Below are positions 1 to 5,644 of a stretch of DNA of 5,644 nt, piece by piece (position 1 is the first letter of the stretch; every line of letters begins with the position of its first letter). The stretch is from an uncultured Clostridia bacterium (GTDB lineage: Bacteria; Bacillota; Clostridia; Christensenellales; Aristaeellaceae), in NCBI GenBank assembly GCA_934643535.1, contig CAKUCE010000207.1, positions 1-5,644 on the forward strand, in the 5' to 3' direction. The position numbers and the translations under genes are program-made. The notes beneath the pieces were generated by a model that ran no database searches, had not been told where the DNA came from, and worked only from the letters and a program-made list of their open reading frames with translations.

Positions 1-274
1 GGCTAAGGCACTCCATGAACACCCCTTTTCCAATTTGGGTCACCCCCTTGGGAATTTTCACGCTGGTCAGATCATAGCAAAGGCCAAATGCCGCATCCCC
101 GATACTGGTCACTCCCTCGGGAATAACCACGTCTCCCCCGGAACCGGTATACCTCGTCAGAACGCCGTCTGTGATCTCAAAGTCGGAATCCGCAGCCCCG
201 GCAAGGCCCGGGAGGAACAATACCGCAAGCAGGGTACACAGTAGAAAAAGACATAGCTTTTTTCCGTTCTTCAT
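1..274 (-). CDS. Secreted BspA-like leucine-rich-repeat protein, N-terminal part
   Basis: This is the 5' end of a minus-strand gene that runs out of the window; 91 codons are visible with no stop. The protein begins with a typical signal peptide: Lys-rich start (MKNGKK), a hydrophobic core at about residues 7-24, and a probable signal peptidase I site after A25-G26-A27. After a short lead (EITDGVLTRYTG, from about residue 33) come two units of the BspA/LRR_5 type with a 23-residue period: IPEGVTSIGDAAF from residue 51 and IPKGVTQIGKGVF from residue 74. Proteins of this family are exported or surface-attached and often serve adhesion or host interaction, but the specific role here cannot be read. 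The ATG at 274-272 is preceded by AAAGGAGTG (291-283), a good ribosome binding site about 10 bases away. How many repeats follow, and whether there is a cell-wall anchor, lies outside the window. Confidence 0.88.
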   Translation of the reverse strand, partial: MKNGKKLCLFLLCTLLAVLFLPGLAGAADSDFEITDGVLTRYTGSGGDVVIPEGVTSIGDAAFGLCYDLTSVKIPKGVTQIGKGVFMECLS

Positions 275-370
275 GATGGAAACACTCCTTTGATCTGGAA
301 ATGGGGCTGGATGCAGGCCGGAATTTTGAAGCGCTGGAACGATTCTGAACGCTTGCTTGAATCATAGAAA

Positions 371-399
371 ATTATACCATCTTTTCATAGAAAAAACAA
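371..399 (-). promoter_or_regulatory. Promoter for the leucine-rich-repeat gene
   Basis: Read on the minus strand, there is a perfect -10 box TATAAT (376-371) preceded by TGG, giving an extended -10 (TGnTATAAT). A partial -35 box, TTGTTT (399-394), lies 17 bases upstream. Transcription would start near 364, leaving an untranslated leader of about 90 bases before the start codon at 274. The surrounding bases are AT-rich compared with the genes. Confidence 0.65.
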
Positions 400-511
400 T
401 CGTTTCGCTGAAATCGGGATGGGCGCCACCTGAGTTTTGGAAAAAGCTCCCTCCCATTTTTTCCCACCCCGCAAAATCCGTAAATTCCCTGCAAAAACTG
501 CCTCCGGGGGG

Positions 512-540
512 TTTTATCCCACCTCTATATGTAGTATAAT
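512..540 (+). promoter_or_regulatory. Probable promoter of the cdaA operon
   Basis: A perfect -10 hexamer TATAAT (535-540) lies in a local AT-rich patch. At 17 bases spacing, the -35 position (512-517) reads TTTTAT, a poor match to TTGACA, so the promoter may be weak or may need an activator. The start point would be near 547, giving a leader of about 80 bases before the cdaA start codon. It is the only good sigma-A-like -10 box seen upstream of cdaA. Confidence 0.55.
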
Positions 541-613
541 CAAAGAAGGCGCACAAGAGAGCGAAAACGCGCCGGATGAATTTCGGAAGGCGTGAACGTC
601 TGTTTTCCGGGTT

Positions 614-620
614 GGGAGGG
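614..620 (+). promoter_or_regulatory. Ribosome binding site fixing the cdaA start
   Basis: GGGAGGG lies 7 bases before the ATG at 628. The same frame stays open back to a GTG at 592, but that codon has its purine-rich stretch (GGAAGG, 585-590) almost touching it. The extra 12 residues would also add an unhelpful segment before the first membrane helix. The ATG at 628 is therefore preferred. Confidence 0.75.
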
Positions 621-627
621 ATTGAGG

Positions 628-1476
628 ATGAACAGTGCATGGAACCAGATCAAAACGCTGGTCTGGAACGTTTTCAATCGCCCTACCGTGGCCGATTTGC
701 TGGATATTTTTATCGTCGCCTATCTGCTTTACAAGCTGCTGATGCTGACCAAGGAGACCCGGGCCAGCGCCGTTCTGAAGGGCCTGGTCATGCTGATCGC
801 GGCGAGCTGGATCAGCGACCTTTTGGGCCTGACCGCTCTGAGCTGGGTCTTGCAGAACGTGGTATCCAACGGCGCGGTGGTGCTAGTGATCCTGTTCCAG
901 CCGGAGCTGCGCAAGGCGCTGGAGCAGATCGGCCGCGGAGCCATTCGTGAACGGGCCGCAGGCGGCGAAAGCACCCGGATCGTCTCCGAGATCACGCACT
1001 GCATGCTCAACCTGAGCCGCCGCCGGGTGGGCGCGCTGATCGTCATCGAACAGCGCATCGGCCTCAAGGACGTCATCGAAACGGGCACGGCGCTCAATTC
1101 CGAAATCTCGTCCGCCCTGCTGGAGAACATTTTCGAGCCGAATACCCCCCTGCATGACGGCGCGGTGGTGATCCGGGGCGACCGGATTATGGCTGCGGCC
1201 TGCATCCTGACCCTGAGCGAGGGCAAGGGCATCAGCCGGGAGCTGGGCACCCGCCATCGGGCCGCCATCGGCATCACCGAAACCACGGACGCGATCTCCC
1301 TCATCGTCAGCGAGGAGACCGGCATTATCTCCATGGCCCGGGAAGGTCATCTGACCCGGCATCTGGACCGGGCGGGACTGGAGCAGGTGCTTACCTCCCT
1401 CTATCAGCAAAAAGAAACCGGCCTTCTGTCCAGCCTGATGGAGAAAACCAAACGGCGAAAGGGGGACGCGGCATGA
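628..1476 (+). CDS. cdaA: Diadenylate cyclase CdaA (c-di-AMP synthase)
   Basis: A 282-residue membrane enzyme that condenses two ATP into cyclic di-AMP, a second messenger controlling potassium and osmolyte balance and cell-wall state in Firmicutes. Three hydrophobic segments at about residues 24-41, 49-66 and 72-90 form the membrane part. A linker region follows, with FQPELRKALEQIG at 90-102 being family-typical. The cytoplasmic DisA_N-type cyclase domain spans about 115-260. The catalytic signatures are intact: GALIVIE (135-141), the DGA motif in LHDGAVVI (D177-A179), the RHR motif in LGTRHRAAIGI (R209-R211), and SEETG (228-232). Length matches the CdaA/DacA family (about 270-290). The C-terminus is Lys/Arg-rich (KTKRRKG). 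It is the first gene of the operon, and its stop codon overlaps the start of cdaR (ATGA), which suggests translational coupling. Identification is firm and activity is expected. Confidence 0.97.
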   Translation: MNSAWNQIKTLVWNVFNRPTVADLLDIFIVAYLLYKLLMLTKETRASAVLKGLVMLIAASWISDLLGLTALSWVLQNVVSNGAVVLVILFQPELRKALEQIGRGAIRERAAGGESTRIVSEITHCMLNLSRRRVGALIVIEQRIGLKDVIETGTALNSEISSALLENIFEPNTPLHDGAVVIRGDRIMAAACILTLSEGKGISRELGTRHRAAIGITETTDAISLIVSEETGIISMAREGHLTRHLDRAGLEQVLTSLYQQKETGLLSSLMEKTKRRKGDAA

Positions 1477-2813
1477 ATACCGAACCCAAAAGAAACGATT
1501 CCGGCAGCGTCCGTCAGGCCCTTCGTCAGGCGCCCGCCCGCTTTCTGCGCGCGTGCCTGCATAACTGGGGCTGGAAGCTGCTTTCCCTTTTTCTGGCGGT
1601 CTGCCTCTGGGCGGGCCTGATCACACAGGATCCTACGCTGACCCGGGAGCGGGTCTTCAGCGATGTGCCCGTGACCGTCACCGGAACGGATACGCTCATC
1701 GGCAACGGCCTGATCGTGCTTTCCGGTCTGGAGGACGAAAACCTTTCCGTGCGGCTGCGGGTCAACGTGCCCCAGCGCTCCTACTCCAACGCGCAGGCCT
1801 CCAATTATAATCCCCGGGTGGATGTGAGCCGCATCACCGAAACCGGCGAGCAGACCCTGCGCATTCAGGCTTCCTCGACGACCACCTACGGCACCGTCAC
1901 GTCCATCACGCCGGACAGCCTGACCGTAGTCGTGGATGAATACGTGACCAACTACCGCATCCCCATTACGCTGAACGTGACGGGCAGTTGCCCGGAGGGC
2001 TACTACGCCTCCACGCCCCAGCTGGATCCCGGCACGGTGGCCGTCAGCGGCCCCCGCACCATCGTGGATCAGATCGCCAGCATTGTGGCGGACTATGACC
2101 TGTCCCGGCTCAGCGCCAAGGAGGGGCAGGTGCGTTCCGCGCTGCCCATGAAGGTGCTGGACGCGGAAGGCAACGAGCTGGACCGCTCGCTGCTTCGCGT
2201 GACCAACGCGGGGGTGGCCCTGCGCACCATCACCGTAGAACAGAAGCTCTATCCCACCAAGGCTCTGACCGTTTCCGATCTGGTGCGTCTGGAGGGCGAA
2301 CCCGCCAGAGGCTATGAGGTCAAGAGCGTGACCATTTCGCCTGTGTCCGTGCTGGCCGCGGGCGACAGCACCGCGCTGGAGACGCTGGATACCCTGTTTA
2401 CCACCGCTTCCATTGATCTCAGCGACCGCAGCGAGGGATTCGCCACGGAGCTGACGCTGCGCAAGCCGTCCACCCTGAATTATCTGAGTACCGATACCGT
2501 CACCGTTCAGGTGGAGATCGGGCCCATCATTACCACCGAGAGCTTCAGCGGGGTTCGCCTGTCCGTGCGCAATATCCCGGAGGGGCTGTCCGCCGGGCTG
2601 GCCCAGCGGACCATTGATGTGGACGTGACCGGCCCGCAGAATACGGTCTCCCGGCTGTCTGCTTCGAAGATCACCGCTTATGTGGACGCCTCCGGCCTGA
2701 CAGTGGGGGAATACGCCCTGCCCGTCATGCTGGTGCTGGATGCGGACGATCCCGATACGCTTACCTGGACCGCCGACCCGGCCAACGCCAGCGTGACGCT
2801 GCTGACCAAATAA
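1473..2813 (+). CDS. cdaR: CdaR, YbbR-domain regulator of CdaA
   Basis: A 446-residue protein with a short basic cytoplasmic N-terminus and one membrane helix at about residues 35-51 (WGWKLLSLFLAVCLWAGLI covers it). The large remainder lies outside the membrane and is made of YbbR domains. Four divergent units can be marked at about 56-158, 160-250, 253-348 and 352-446. Units 2 and 4 share the clearest signature: VAVSGPRTIVDQI followed by ADYDLS (189-210), and VDVTGPQNTVSRL followed by AYVDAS (382-406). In studied Firmicutes, CdaR binds CdaA in the membrane and modulates its cyclase activity, probably sensing envelope state. The Bacillus protein also has four such domains and similar size. 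The start codon lies within the cdaA stop (ATGA), with a GGGGGA ribosome binding site inside the cdaA coding region. Its role is taken from the family and the gene order; no enzymatic motif is expected or seen. Confidence 0.95.
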   Translation: MNTEPKRNDSGSVRQALRQAPARFLRACLHNWGWKLLSLFLAVCLWAGLITQDPTLTRERVFSDVPVTVTGTDTLIGNGLIVLSGLEDENLSVRLRVNVPQRSYSNAQASNYNPRVDVSRITETGEQTLRIQASSTTTYGTVTSITPDSLTVVVDEYVTNYRIPITLNVTGSCPEGYYASTPQLDPGTVAVSGPRTIVDQIASIVADYDLSRLSAKEGQVRSALPMKVLDAEGNELDRSLLRVTNAGVALRTITVEQKLYPTKALTVSDLVRLEGEPARGYEVKSVTISPVSVLAAGDSTALETLDTLFTTASIDLSDRSEGFATELTLRKPSTLNYLSTDTVTVQVEIGPIITTESFSGVRLSVRNIPEGLSAGLAQRTIDVDVTGPQNTVSRLSASKITAYVDASGLTVGEYALPVMLVLDADDPDTLTWTADPANASVTLLTK

Positions 2814-2836
2814 TTTTCCGGGAAAGGAGCCGGTGA

Positions 2837-3976
2837 ATGAACGGCTTTACCAATTCCATTCTGTCGCTGCTGCTGAGTTGGCTCCGGCTGCTGATCGGTC
2901 AGATCTGGGCTGCGCTGAACAGTGAAAACGGCAGCCGTATGCTTTCGTTTTTGCAGAGCAACTGGAAGTTTTTCGTGATCTGTCTGGCGGCGGGCGGTTT
3001 TCTGGCCGACCGGCTGGTGTATTTTCTGCGCTGGCGGCCTGACATCGTCTGGCGCACCCGCCGCAGGGCCCGGCGCGCCAGACCTGCGGATTTTTCACAG
3101 GCATATGTTCCCACGGTCGACGCTTCCCGGCCGGATCAGCCTGCCCACTGGGAGGAACCCGTCCCCGAGGACGAGCCCACACAGGTTTTCCGGGGAGGCA
3201 ATCCATCCTATACGGCCTCCGGCTACCTGCCCAGAGAAGAACGGAGGGCTGTGGAGGACGAGCATTGGCAGCAGATGCCGCCAACTGCGGCGCAGCCGCA
3301 GGCGGCCCCCTGGGCGGCTGAAAACGCCGCCGGTTTTGACCCCGTCTTTGACGACGATCTGGGCGGCTGGGAGCAGGGCGACGCGCTGGTGCGGCCTGAC
3401 GAAATTCAGCAGGCGGCGCAGGGAATGGAACAGACTTTTGGCGCTTCCCAGCCTGAACCTCTGAACTATATCCGGGATATGCAGGCCGGTTTTGCCCGAC
3501 CTCTGCCGCCGGAGCAGCTTTACGCCGCGCCCCGCAGCACGCCCGCTTCCGCCGGATCGGCAGAAGATACGCTTGTTTTTCCGCCGGTCTCGCAGGGGTA
3601 CTATTCCCCCAACGAGCCTGCCGCACCCCAGTCCGCCGAACCCTCCGCGCCCATTCATCCCGGGCTGGACGTGGCCAGCTTTCAGCGCAATTTTGGCTGG
3701 AATCCCTCCGATACGGCCCCTCAGGAGCCCGCGCCCGATTTCTATTCCTTTGCCGACGCGGAGCGCTCCCGGACAGAAAACATGCCGGAATCCAAGCCCC
3801 GCAACCCCTTTGCGGCGCTGGCCCGCAAGGCCCGCGATTTTGTGGGTGTGGACGCGGATGACGACACCCGCTCCATCCGGGACTGGCAGCCTACCGTGCC
3901 GGTTCATGAGGCTTTCCATGAGCCGGTTTATCCCAAAAATCCCAACAATCATCAGCAGGAAGGGCCTTCGGCATAA
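2837..3976 (+). CDS. Unrecognised membrane-anchored protein with long disordered tail
   Basis: A 379-residue protein of unknown function that I cannot assign to a family. The N-terminus has a hydrophobic, possibly amphipathic segment at about residues 6-27. A stronger membrane helix at about 43-64 (FFVICLAAGGFLADRLVYFL) is followed by a basic cluster (RTRRRARRAR, 73-82) that should hold the rest in the cytoplasm. Residues 83-315 are rich in Pro, Ala, Gln, Glu and Asp, with no recognisable fold and scattered aromatic-acidic patches such as FDPVFDDDLGGW (167-178). The last 60 residues are more ordered in character: a basic helix-like stretch NPFAALARKARDFVGVD (323-339), an acidic DDD run, then IRDW and a His/Pro/Tyr-rich end. 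It begins 23 bases after cdaR with a strong ribosome binding site (GGAAAGGAG, 7 bases before the ATG) and is followed by a terminator, so it is the last gene of the cdaA operon. Coding status is supported by these signals; any function linked to c-di-AMP is inference from position. Confidence 0.88.
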   Translation: MNGFTNSILSLLLSWLRLLIGQIWAALNSENGSRMLSFLQSNWKFFVICLAAGGFLADRLVYFLRWRPDIVWRTRRRARRARPADFSQAYVPTVDASRPDQPAHWEEPVPEDEPTQVFRGGNPSYTASGYLPREERRAVEDEHWQQMPPTAAQPQAAPWAAENAAGFDPVFDDDLGGWEQGDALVRPDEIQQAAQGMEQTFGASQPEPLNYIRDMQAGFARPLPPEQLYAAPRSTPASAGSAEDTLVFPPVSQGYYSPNEPAAPQSAEPSAPIHPGLDVASFQRNFGWNPSDTAPQEPAPDFYSFADAERSRTENMPESKPRNPFAALARKARDFVGVDADDDTRSIRDWQPTVPVHEAFHEPVYPKNPNNHQQEGPSA

Positions 3977-3995
3977 GTCCCTTCTAAGCTTGTCC

Positions 3996-4022
3996 AAAAA
4001 GCTCGCCTGCGGCGAGCTTTTT
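3996..4022 (+). terminator. Intrinsic terminator ending the cdaA operon
   Basis: A perfect hairpin with the GC stem GCTCGCC (4001-4007) and GGCGAGC (4011-4017), a TGC loop and a run of five T after the stem. Five A before the stem pair with those T, so the structure could also stop transcription from the right. It lies 19 bases after the stop codon of the unknown third gene and separates the cdaA operon from the methyltransferase gene. Confidence 0.9.
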
Positions 4023-4024
4023 CG

Positions 4025-4040
4025 CCAGAAACGGTTCTGG
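4025..4040 (+). repeat. Small perfect inverted repeat in the methyltransferase leader
   Basis: CCAGAA (4025-4030) and TTCTGG (4035-4040) flank the four-base loop ACGG. It starts only two bases after the terminator T-run and lies 38 bases before the next start codon. No T-run follows directly, so it is not a second terminator in the usual sense. It may be a leader structure or operator for the downstream gene, or chance. No convincing promoter for the downstream gene is visible here. Confidence 0.5.
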
Positions 4041-4078
4041 ATACCCCCAGCATTTTTGTTTTTGAACGGAGGTTCCTC

Positions 4079-5431
4079 ATGAGCGAAGACTATTCTCTGC
4101 CGCAGGCCTTTCAGGAGCAGATCCGTGCCCAGCTTGGGCCGGAGGCGGACGACTATTTCGCCGCCCTCGAGCGGCCCTATGTGCGGGGCCTGCGGCTCAA
4201 TCCCCGCAAGCCGCTGGAAAATCCTGCCGCGCTGATCGAAGGTCTGGGAAAGCCGGTGCCGTGGCAGCCCGGGACCGGACGCTATCTTTCGCAGGAAAGC
4301 ACGGCGGGCGTGCAGCCCCTGCATGAGGCGGGAGCCTACTACATTCAGGAACCCAGCGCCATGGCGGCGGTGGCGGTGCTGGATCCCCGGCCCGGCGAGC
4401 GGGTGCTGGATCTCTGTGCCGCGCCGGGCGGAAAGAGTACGCAGATCGCCGACGCGCTGGACGGCCGGGGTCTGCTGGTGAGCAACGAGCCGGTGCCGGG
4501 GCGGGCGAAGATCCTCAGCCGAAATCTGGAACGGATGGGTGTTGTCAACGGACTGGCGGTATCCGCCGAGCCGGAGCAGCTGGCTCCCCGGTGGGCCGGA
4601 TTTTTCGATGCGATTCTGGTAGACGCGCCCTGCAGCGGCGAGGGCATGTTCCGCCGTCATCCGGAGACCCGCGCGGAGTGGACGGAGCAGTCTCCGTCCG
4701 GCTGCGCTGCCCGGCAGAGACGCATCCTGACCTCCGCATGGGCCATGCTTCGTCCCGGCGGACGGCTGACCTACAGCACTTGCACCCTGAACCGGGTGGA
4801 AAACGAAGGCGTGATTCAGTGGATGCAGGAGACGTTCTCCGACTGTGAACCCGTCGCCTTCTCCCTTCCTGCCGGGGAGGGCAGAACGCTGGACGCGCCT
4901 GAGGGTATGCTGCACCTTTATCCTCATCAGGTGGAGGGGGAAGGCCATTTCGTGGCCCTTCTGCACAAGCGCGGCGCTGAACCGCCCGCGCCGGCCCTTA
5001 CGCCCGGCGAAGCGCTGGCGAAGCCGGACAAGCAGCTTTTACAGGCCTATGAGACTTTTGCACGGGATACAGGCGCGTCTCTGCCGCCTGCCAACGCCCG
5101 TCTGGGCGACGCGCTGCTTTCTGCGCCCTCTCTGCCGCCTCTTCAGGGAATACGGGTTTTACGGGCCGGTTTACGGCTGGGCGCGCTGAAGGGCAAGATA
5201 TTTCAGCCGGATCACGCTTTGGCGCTGGCACTTGACGCTTCCTCCGGTTTTCCGTCGGTCTCTGTTTCTCTGGCCGAAGCCCGTGCCTATCTCCGCGGCG
5301 AGGTTCTGCCCTGCCCGGATGCTCTCTCCGGCTTTTTCCTTCTTCTCTACGAATCCCTTCCCCTTGGCTTTGCCAAAGCTTCCAACGCCCAGCTCAAAAA
5401 CCACTATCCCAAAGCTCTCCGCAAGGGGTAG
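4079..5431 (+). CDS. rsmF: RsmF-type RNA m5C methyltransferase (NOP2/Sun family)
   Basis: A 450-residue SAM-dependent enzyme expected to methylate carbon 5 of a cytosine in 16S rRNA. The N-terminal RNA-binding part covers about residues 1-100 and includes the family-typical GLRLNP (37-42) and YYIQEPSAM (87-95). The Rossmann methyltransferase core follows: SAM motif I DLCAAPGGKS (111-120); motif IV DAPCSGEGMFRR (182-193), whose C185 is the release cysteine; and motif VI YSTCT (232-236), whose C235 is the expected nucleophile. The C-terminal part (about 310-450) matches the extra RsmF/YebU-type domains, ending in the characteristic KNHYPKALRKG. Length is usual for the Firmicute members. GGAGG (4068-4072), 6 bases before the ATG, supports the start. 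It follows a terminator, so it is probably its own transcription unit. The exact target cytosine is not readable from sequence, and the symbol rsmF reflects domain type rather than proven orthology. Confidence 0.94.
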   Translation: MSEDYSLPQAFQEQIRAQLGPEADDYFAALERPYVRGLRLNPRKPLENPAALIEGLGKPVPWQPGTGRYLSQESTAGVQPLHEAGAYYIQEPSAMAAVAVLDPRPGERVLDLCAAPGGKSTQIADALDGRGLLVSNEPVPGRAKILSRNLERMGVVNGLAVSAEPEQLAPRWAGFFDAILVDAPCSGEGMFRRHPETRAEWTEQSPSGCAARQRRILTSAWAMLRPGGRLTYSTCTLNRVENEGVIQWMQETFSDCEPVAFSLPAGEGRTLDAPEGMLHLYPHQVEGEGHFVALLHKRGAEPPAPALTPGEALAKPDKQLLQAYETFARDTGASLPPANARLGDALLSAPSLPPLQGIRVLRAGLRLGALKGKIFQPDHALALALDASSGFPSVSVSLAEARAYLRGEVLPCPDALSGFFLLLYESLPLGFAKASNAQLKNHYPKALRKG

Positions 5432-5440
5432 TACCCCTTG
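5422..5440. repeat. Palindrome spanning the methyltransferase stop codon
   Basis: CAAGGGGTA (5422-5430) and TACCCCTTG (5432-5440) form a perfect 9-base inverted repeat around a single G. As RNA it would give a 7-base-pair stem with the loop UAGUA, putting the UAG stop codon in the loop. It may protect the 3' end of the message or mark the edge of a repeat element. Confidence 0.6.
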
Positions 5441-5448
5441 ACCCCGGA

Positions 5449-5469
5449 CTGCGCGCCGAAGGCGCGCAG
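5449..5469. repeat. GC-rich hairpin after the methyltransferase gene
   Basis: CTGCGCGCC (5449-5457) and GGCGCGCAG (5461-5469) form a perfect 9-base stem with a GAA loop. There is no T-run on either strand, so it is not a canonical intrinsic terminator, though a very stable stem could slow polymerase or block exonucleases. Confidence 0.7.
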
Positions 5470-5507
5470 GGGCGTAGAGAGACATGCTAGTTGGCCGTTG
5501 AATTACC

Positions 5508-5532
5508 GCCGTGGCACGACAGGTGCCACGGC
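5508..5532. repeat. Ten-base-pair hairpin in the intergenic region
   Basis: GCCGTGGCAC (5508-5517) and GTGCCACGGC (5523-5532) form a perfect stem with the loop GACAG. No T-run follows on either strand. With its neighbours it makes up a series of stems across the 3' end of the window. Confidence 0.75.
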
Positions 5533-5607
5533 TCGCGGGTCTGGTGTGATTTCCAGTTTGTTGACGAGTACAGACCGCCATTCGGCGACGGGCCTCATGG
5601 CTCGCTG

Positions 5608-5644
5608 AAAAATGCCAGCGTGGATTTGAACCCACGCTGGCATT
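5608..5644. terminator. Probable bidirectional terminator cut by the window end
   Basis: AATGCCAGCGTGG (5611-5623) and CCACGCTGGCATT (5632-5644) form a perfect 13-base stem around an 8-base loop, preceded by an A-run (5608-5612). The window stops at the first two T of what would be the matching T-run, so termination on the plus strand is inferred. On the minus strand the A-run already supplies a T-run after the stem, so termination of leftward transcription is directly supported. Confidence 0.7.

Larger units (their letters stand above)
275..627. other. Divergent intergenic region between the repeat protein gene and cdaA
   Basis: This 353-base stretch has no convincing gene; the short open frames crossing it lack ribosome binding sites and resemble no known protein. 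It contains two promoters pointing apart (371-399 minus, 512-540 plus), with 112 bases between them that could hold shared control sites. No clear operator palindrome is visible. The leftward leader has only a weak 5-base inverted repeat (GATTC 341-345, GAATC 359-363). The rightward leader (about 547-627) can form small stems, for example GGCGC 548-552 with GCGCC 569-573, and CGGAA 584-588 with TTCCG 605-609. It is too short and does not look like the ydaO-type c-di-AMP riboswitch. Confidence 0.7.
5432..5644. other. Multi-hairpin non-coding region, possible structured RNA or repeat element
   Basis: These 213 bases hold no convincing gene but contain a string of inverted repeats. There are perfect stems at 5449-5469 and 5508-5532. 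GGTCTG (5538-5543) can pair with CAGACC (5571-5576). Directly next to it, GCCAT (5577-5581) can pair with ATGGC (5597-5601), enclosing GGC/GCC. A 13-base-pair stem at 5611-5644 closes the series. A near-repeat, CACGGCTCGCGG (5527-5538) and CATGGCTCGCTG (5596-5607), matches at 10 of 12 bases. No promoter was found on either strand. It could be a long structured 3' end of the methyltransferase message, a separate small RNA, or a dispersed intergenic repeat. I do not recognise a known RNA family. Confidence 0.4.

Noticed and set aside
541..627. c-di-AMP (ydaO-type) riboswitch in the cdaA leader
   Set aside because: The leader is only about 80 bases and lacks the large two-domain conserved core of that riboswitch; only small weak stems are visible.
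592..627. Upstream GTG start for cdaA adding 12 residues
   Set aside because: The purine-rich stretch before it is almost adjacent to the codon, whereas the ATG at 628 has GGGAGGG at 7 bases and gives the usual family length.
2847..3626. A 259-codon open frame on the minus strand
   Set aside because: Antisense to the unknown third gene, which has a clear ribosome binding site and operon context; the translation is Arg/Pro/Ala-rich with no domain.
3492..4082. A 196-codon plus-strand frame overlapping the end of the third gene
   Set aside because: It reads through the terminator hairpin, has no ribosome binding site and is Pro/Arg-rich noise in another frame of a GC-rich gene.
3095..4966. A 623-codon open frame on the minus strand, opposite the unknown gene and the methyltransferase gene
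   Set aside because: It runs antisense to two well-supported genes and straight through the operon terminator, has an Arg/Gly/Leu-rich composition typical of GC-rich shadow frames, and shows no known motif.
5611..5644. tRNA-like T-loop on the minus strand (GGTTCAAATCC)
   Set aside because: The T-loop consensus is present, but in the tRNA register the third stem pair fails, and there is no acceptor stem, anticodon arm or D arm around it. The bases fit a terminator stem better.
1..5644. CRISPR array, insertion sequence, phage or toxin-antitoxin genes
   Set aside because: No regularly spaced direct repeats, transposase motifs, terminal inverted repeats of mobile elements or recognisable phage or toxin proteins were seen on either strand.

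Overview
This window looks like chromosomal DNA from a GC-rich Clostridia-type Firmicute, probably a gut or other anaerobic lineage. That is inferred from the cdaA-cdaR pair, strong AGGAGG-type ribosome binding sites, a BspA-like leucine-rich-repeat surface protein and TATAAT-type promoters in AT-rich gaps between GC-rich genes. No species can be named from the sequence alone.

Layout. At the left edge, the minus strand carries the first 91 codons of a secreted leucine-rich-repeat protein (1-274), cut by the window end. A 353-base divergent intergenic region follows. It holds a good extended -10 promoter facing left and a TATAAT promoter facing right. The plus strand then carries three tightly packed genes: cdaA (membrane diadenylate cyclase, 628-1476), cdaR (YbbR-domain regulator, 1473-2813, overlapping cdaA by 4 bases) and an unrecognised membrane-anchored protein with a long Pro/Ala/acid-rich tail (2837-3976). 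This unit ends at a clear intrinsic terminator (3996-4022). An RsmF-type rRNA/RNA m5C methyltransferase gene follows (4079-5431). The last 213 bases hold no convincing gene but are full of inverted repeats. They end with one arm-and-loop of a probable terminator whose T-run would lie just beyond the window.

How the genes fit together. CdaA makes the second messenger c-di-AMP at the membrane, and CdaR is its membrane-anchored extracytoplasmic partner. In many Firmicutes the third gene of this operon is glmM, whose product also binds CdaA. Here that place is taken by the unknown single-pass or two-helix membrane protein, which is therefore a candidate new partner in c-di-AMP or envelope homeostasis. 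This rests on gene position only. The methyltransferase is probably a separate housekeeping unit.

The two things most worth a second look are the unknown third gene of the cdaAR operon and the multi-hairpin region after the methyltransferase gene.
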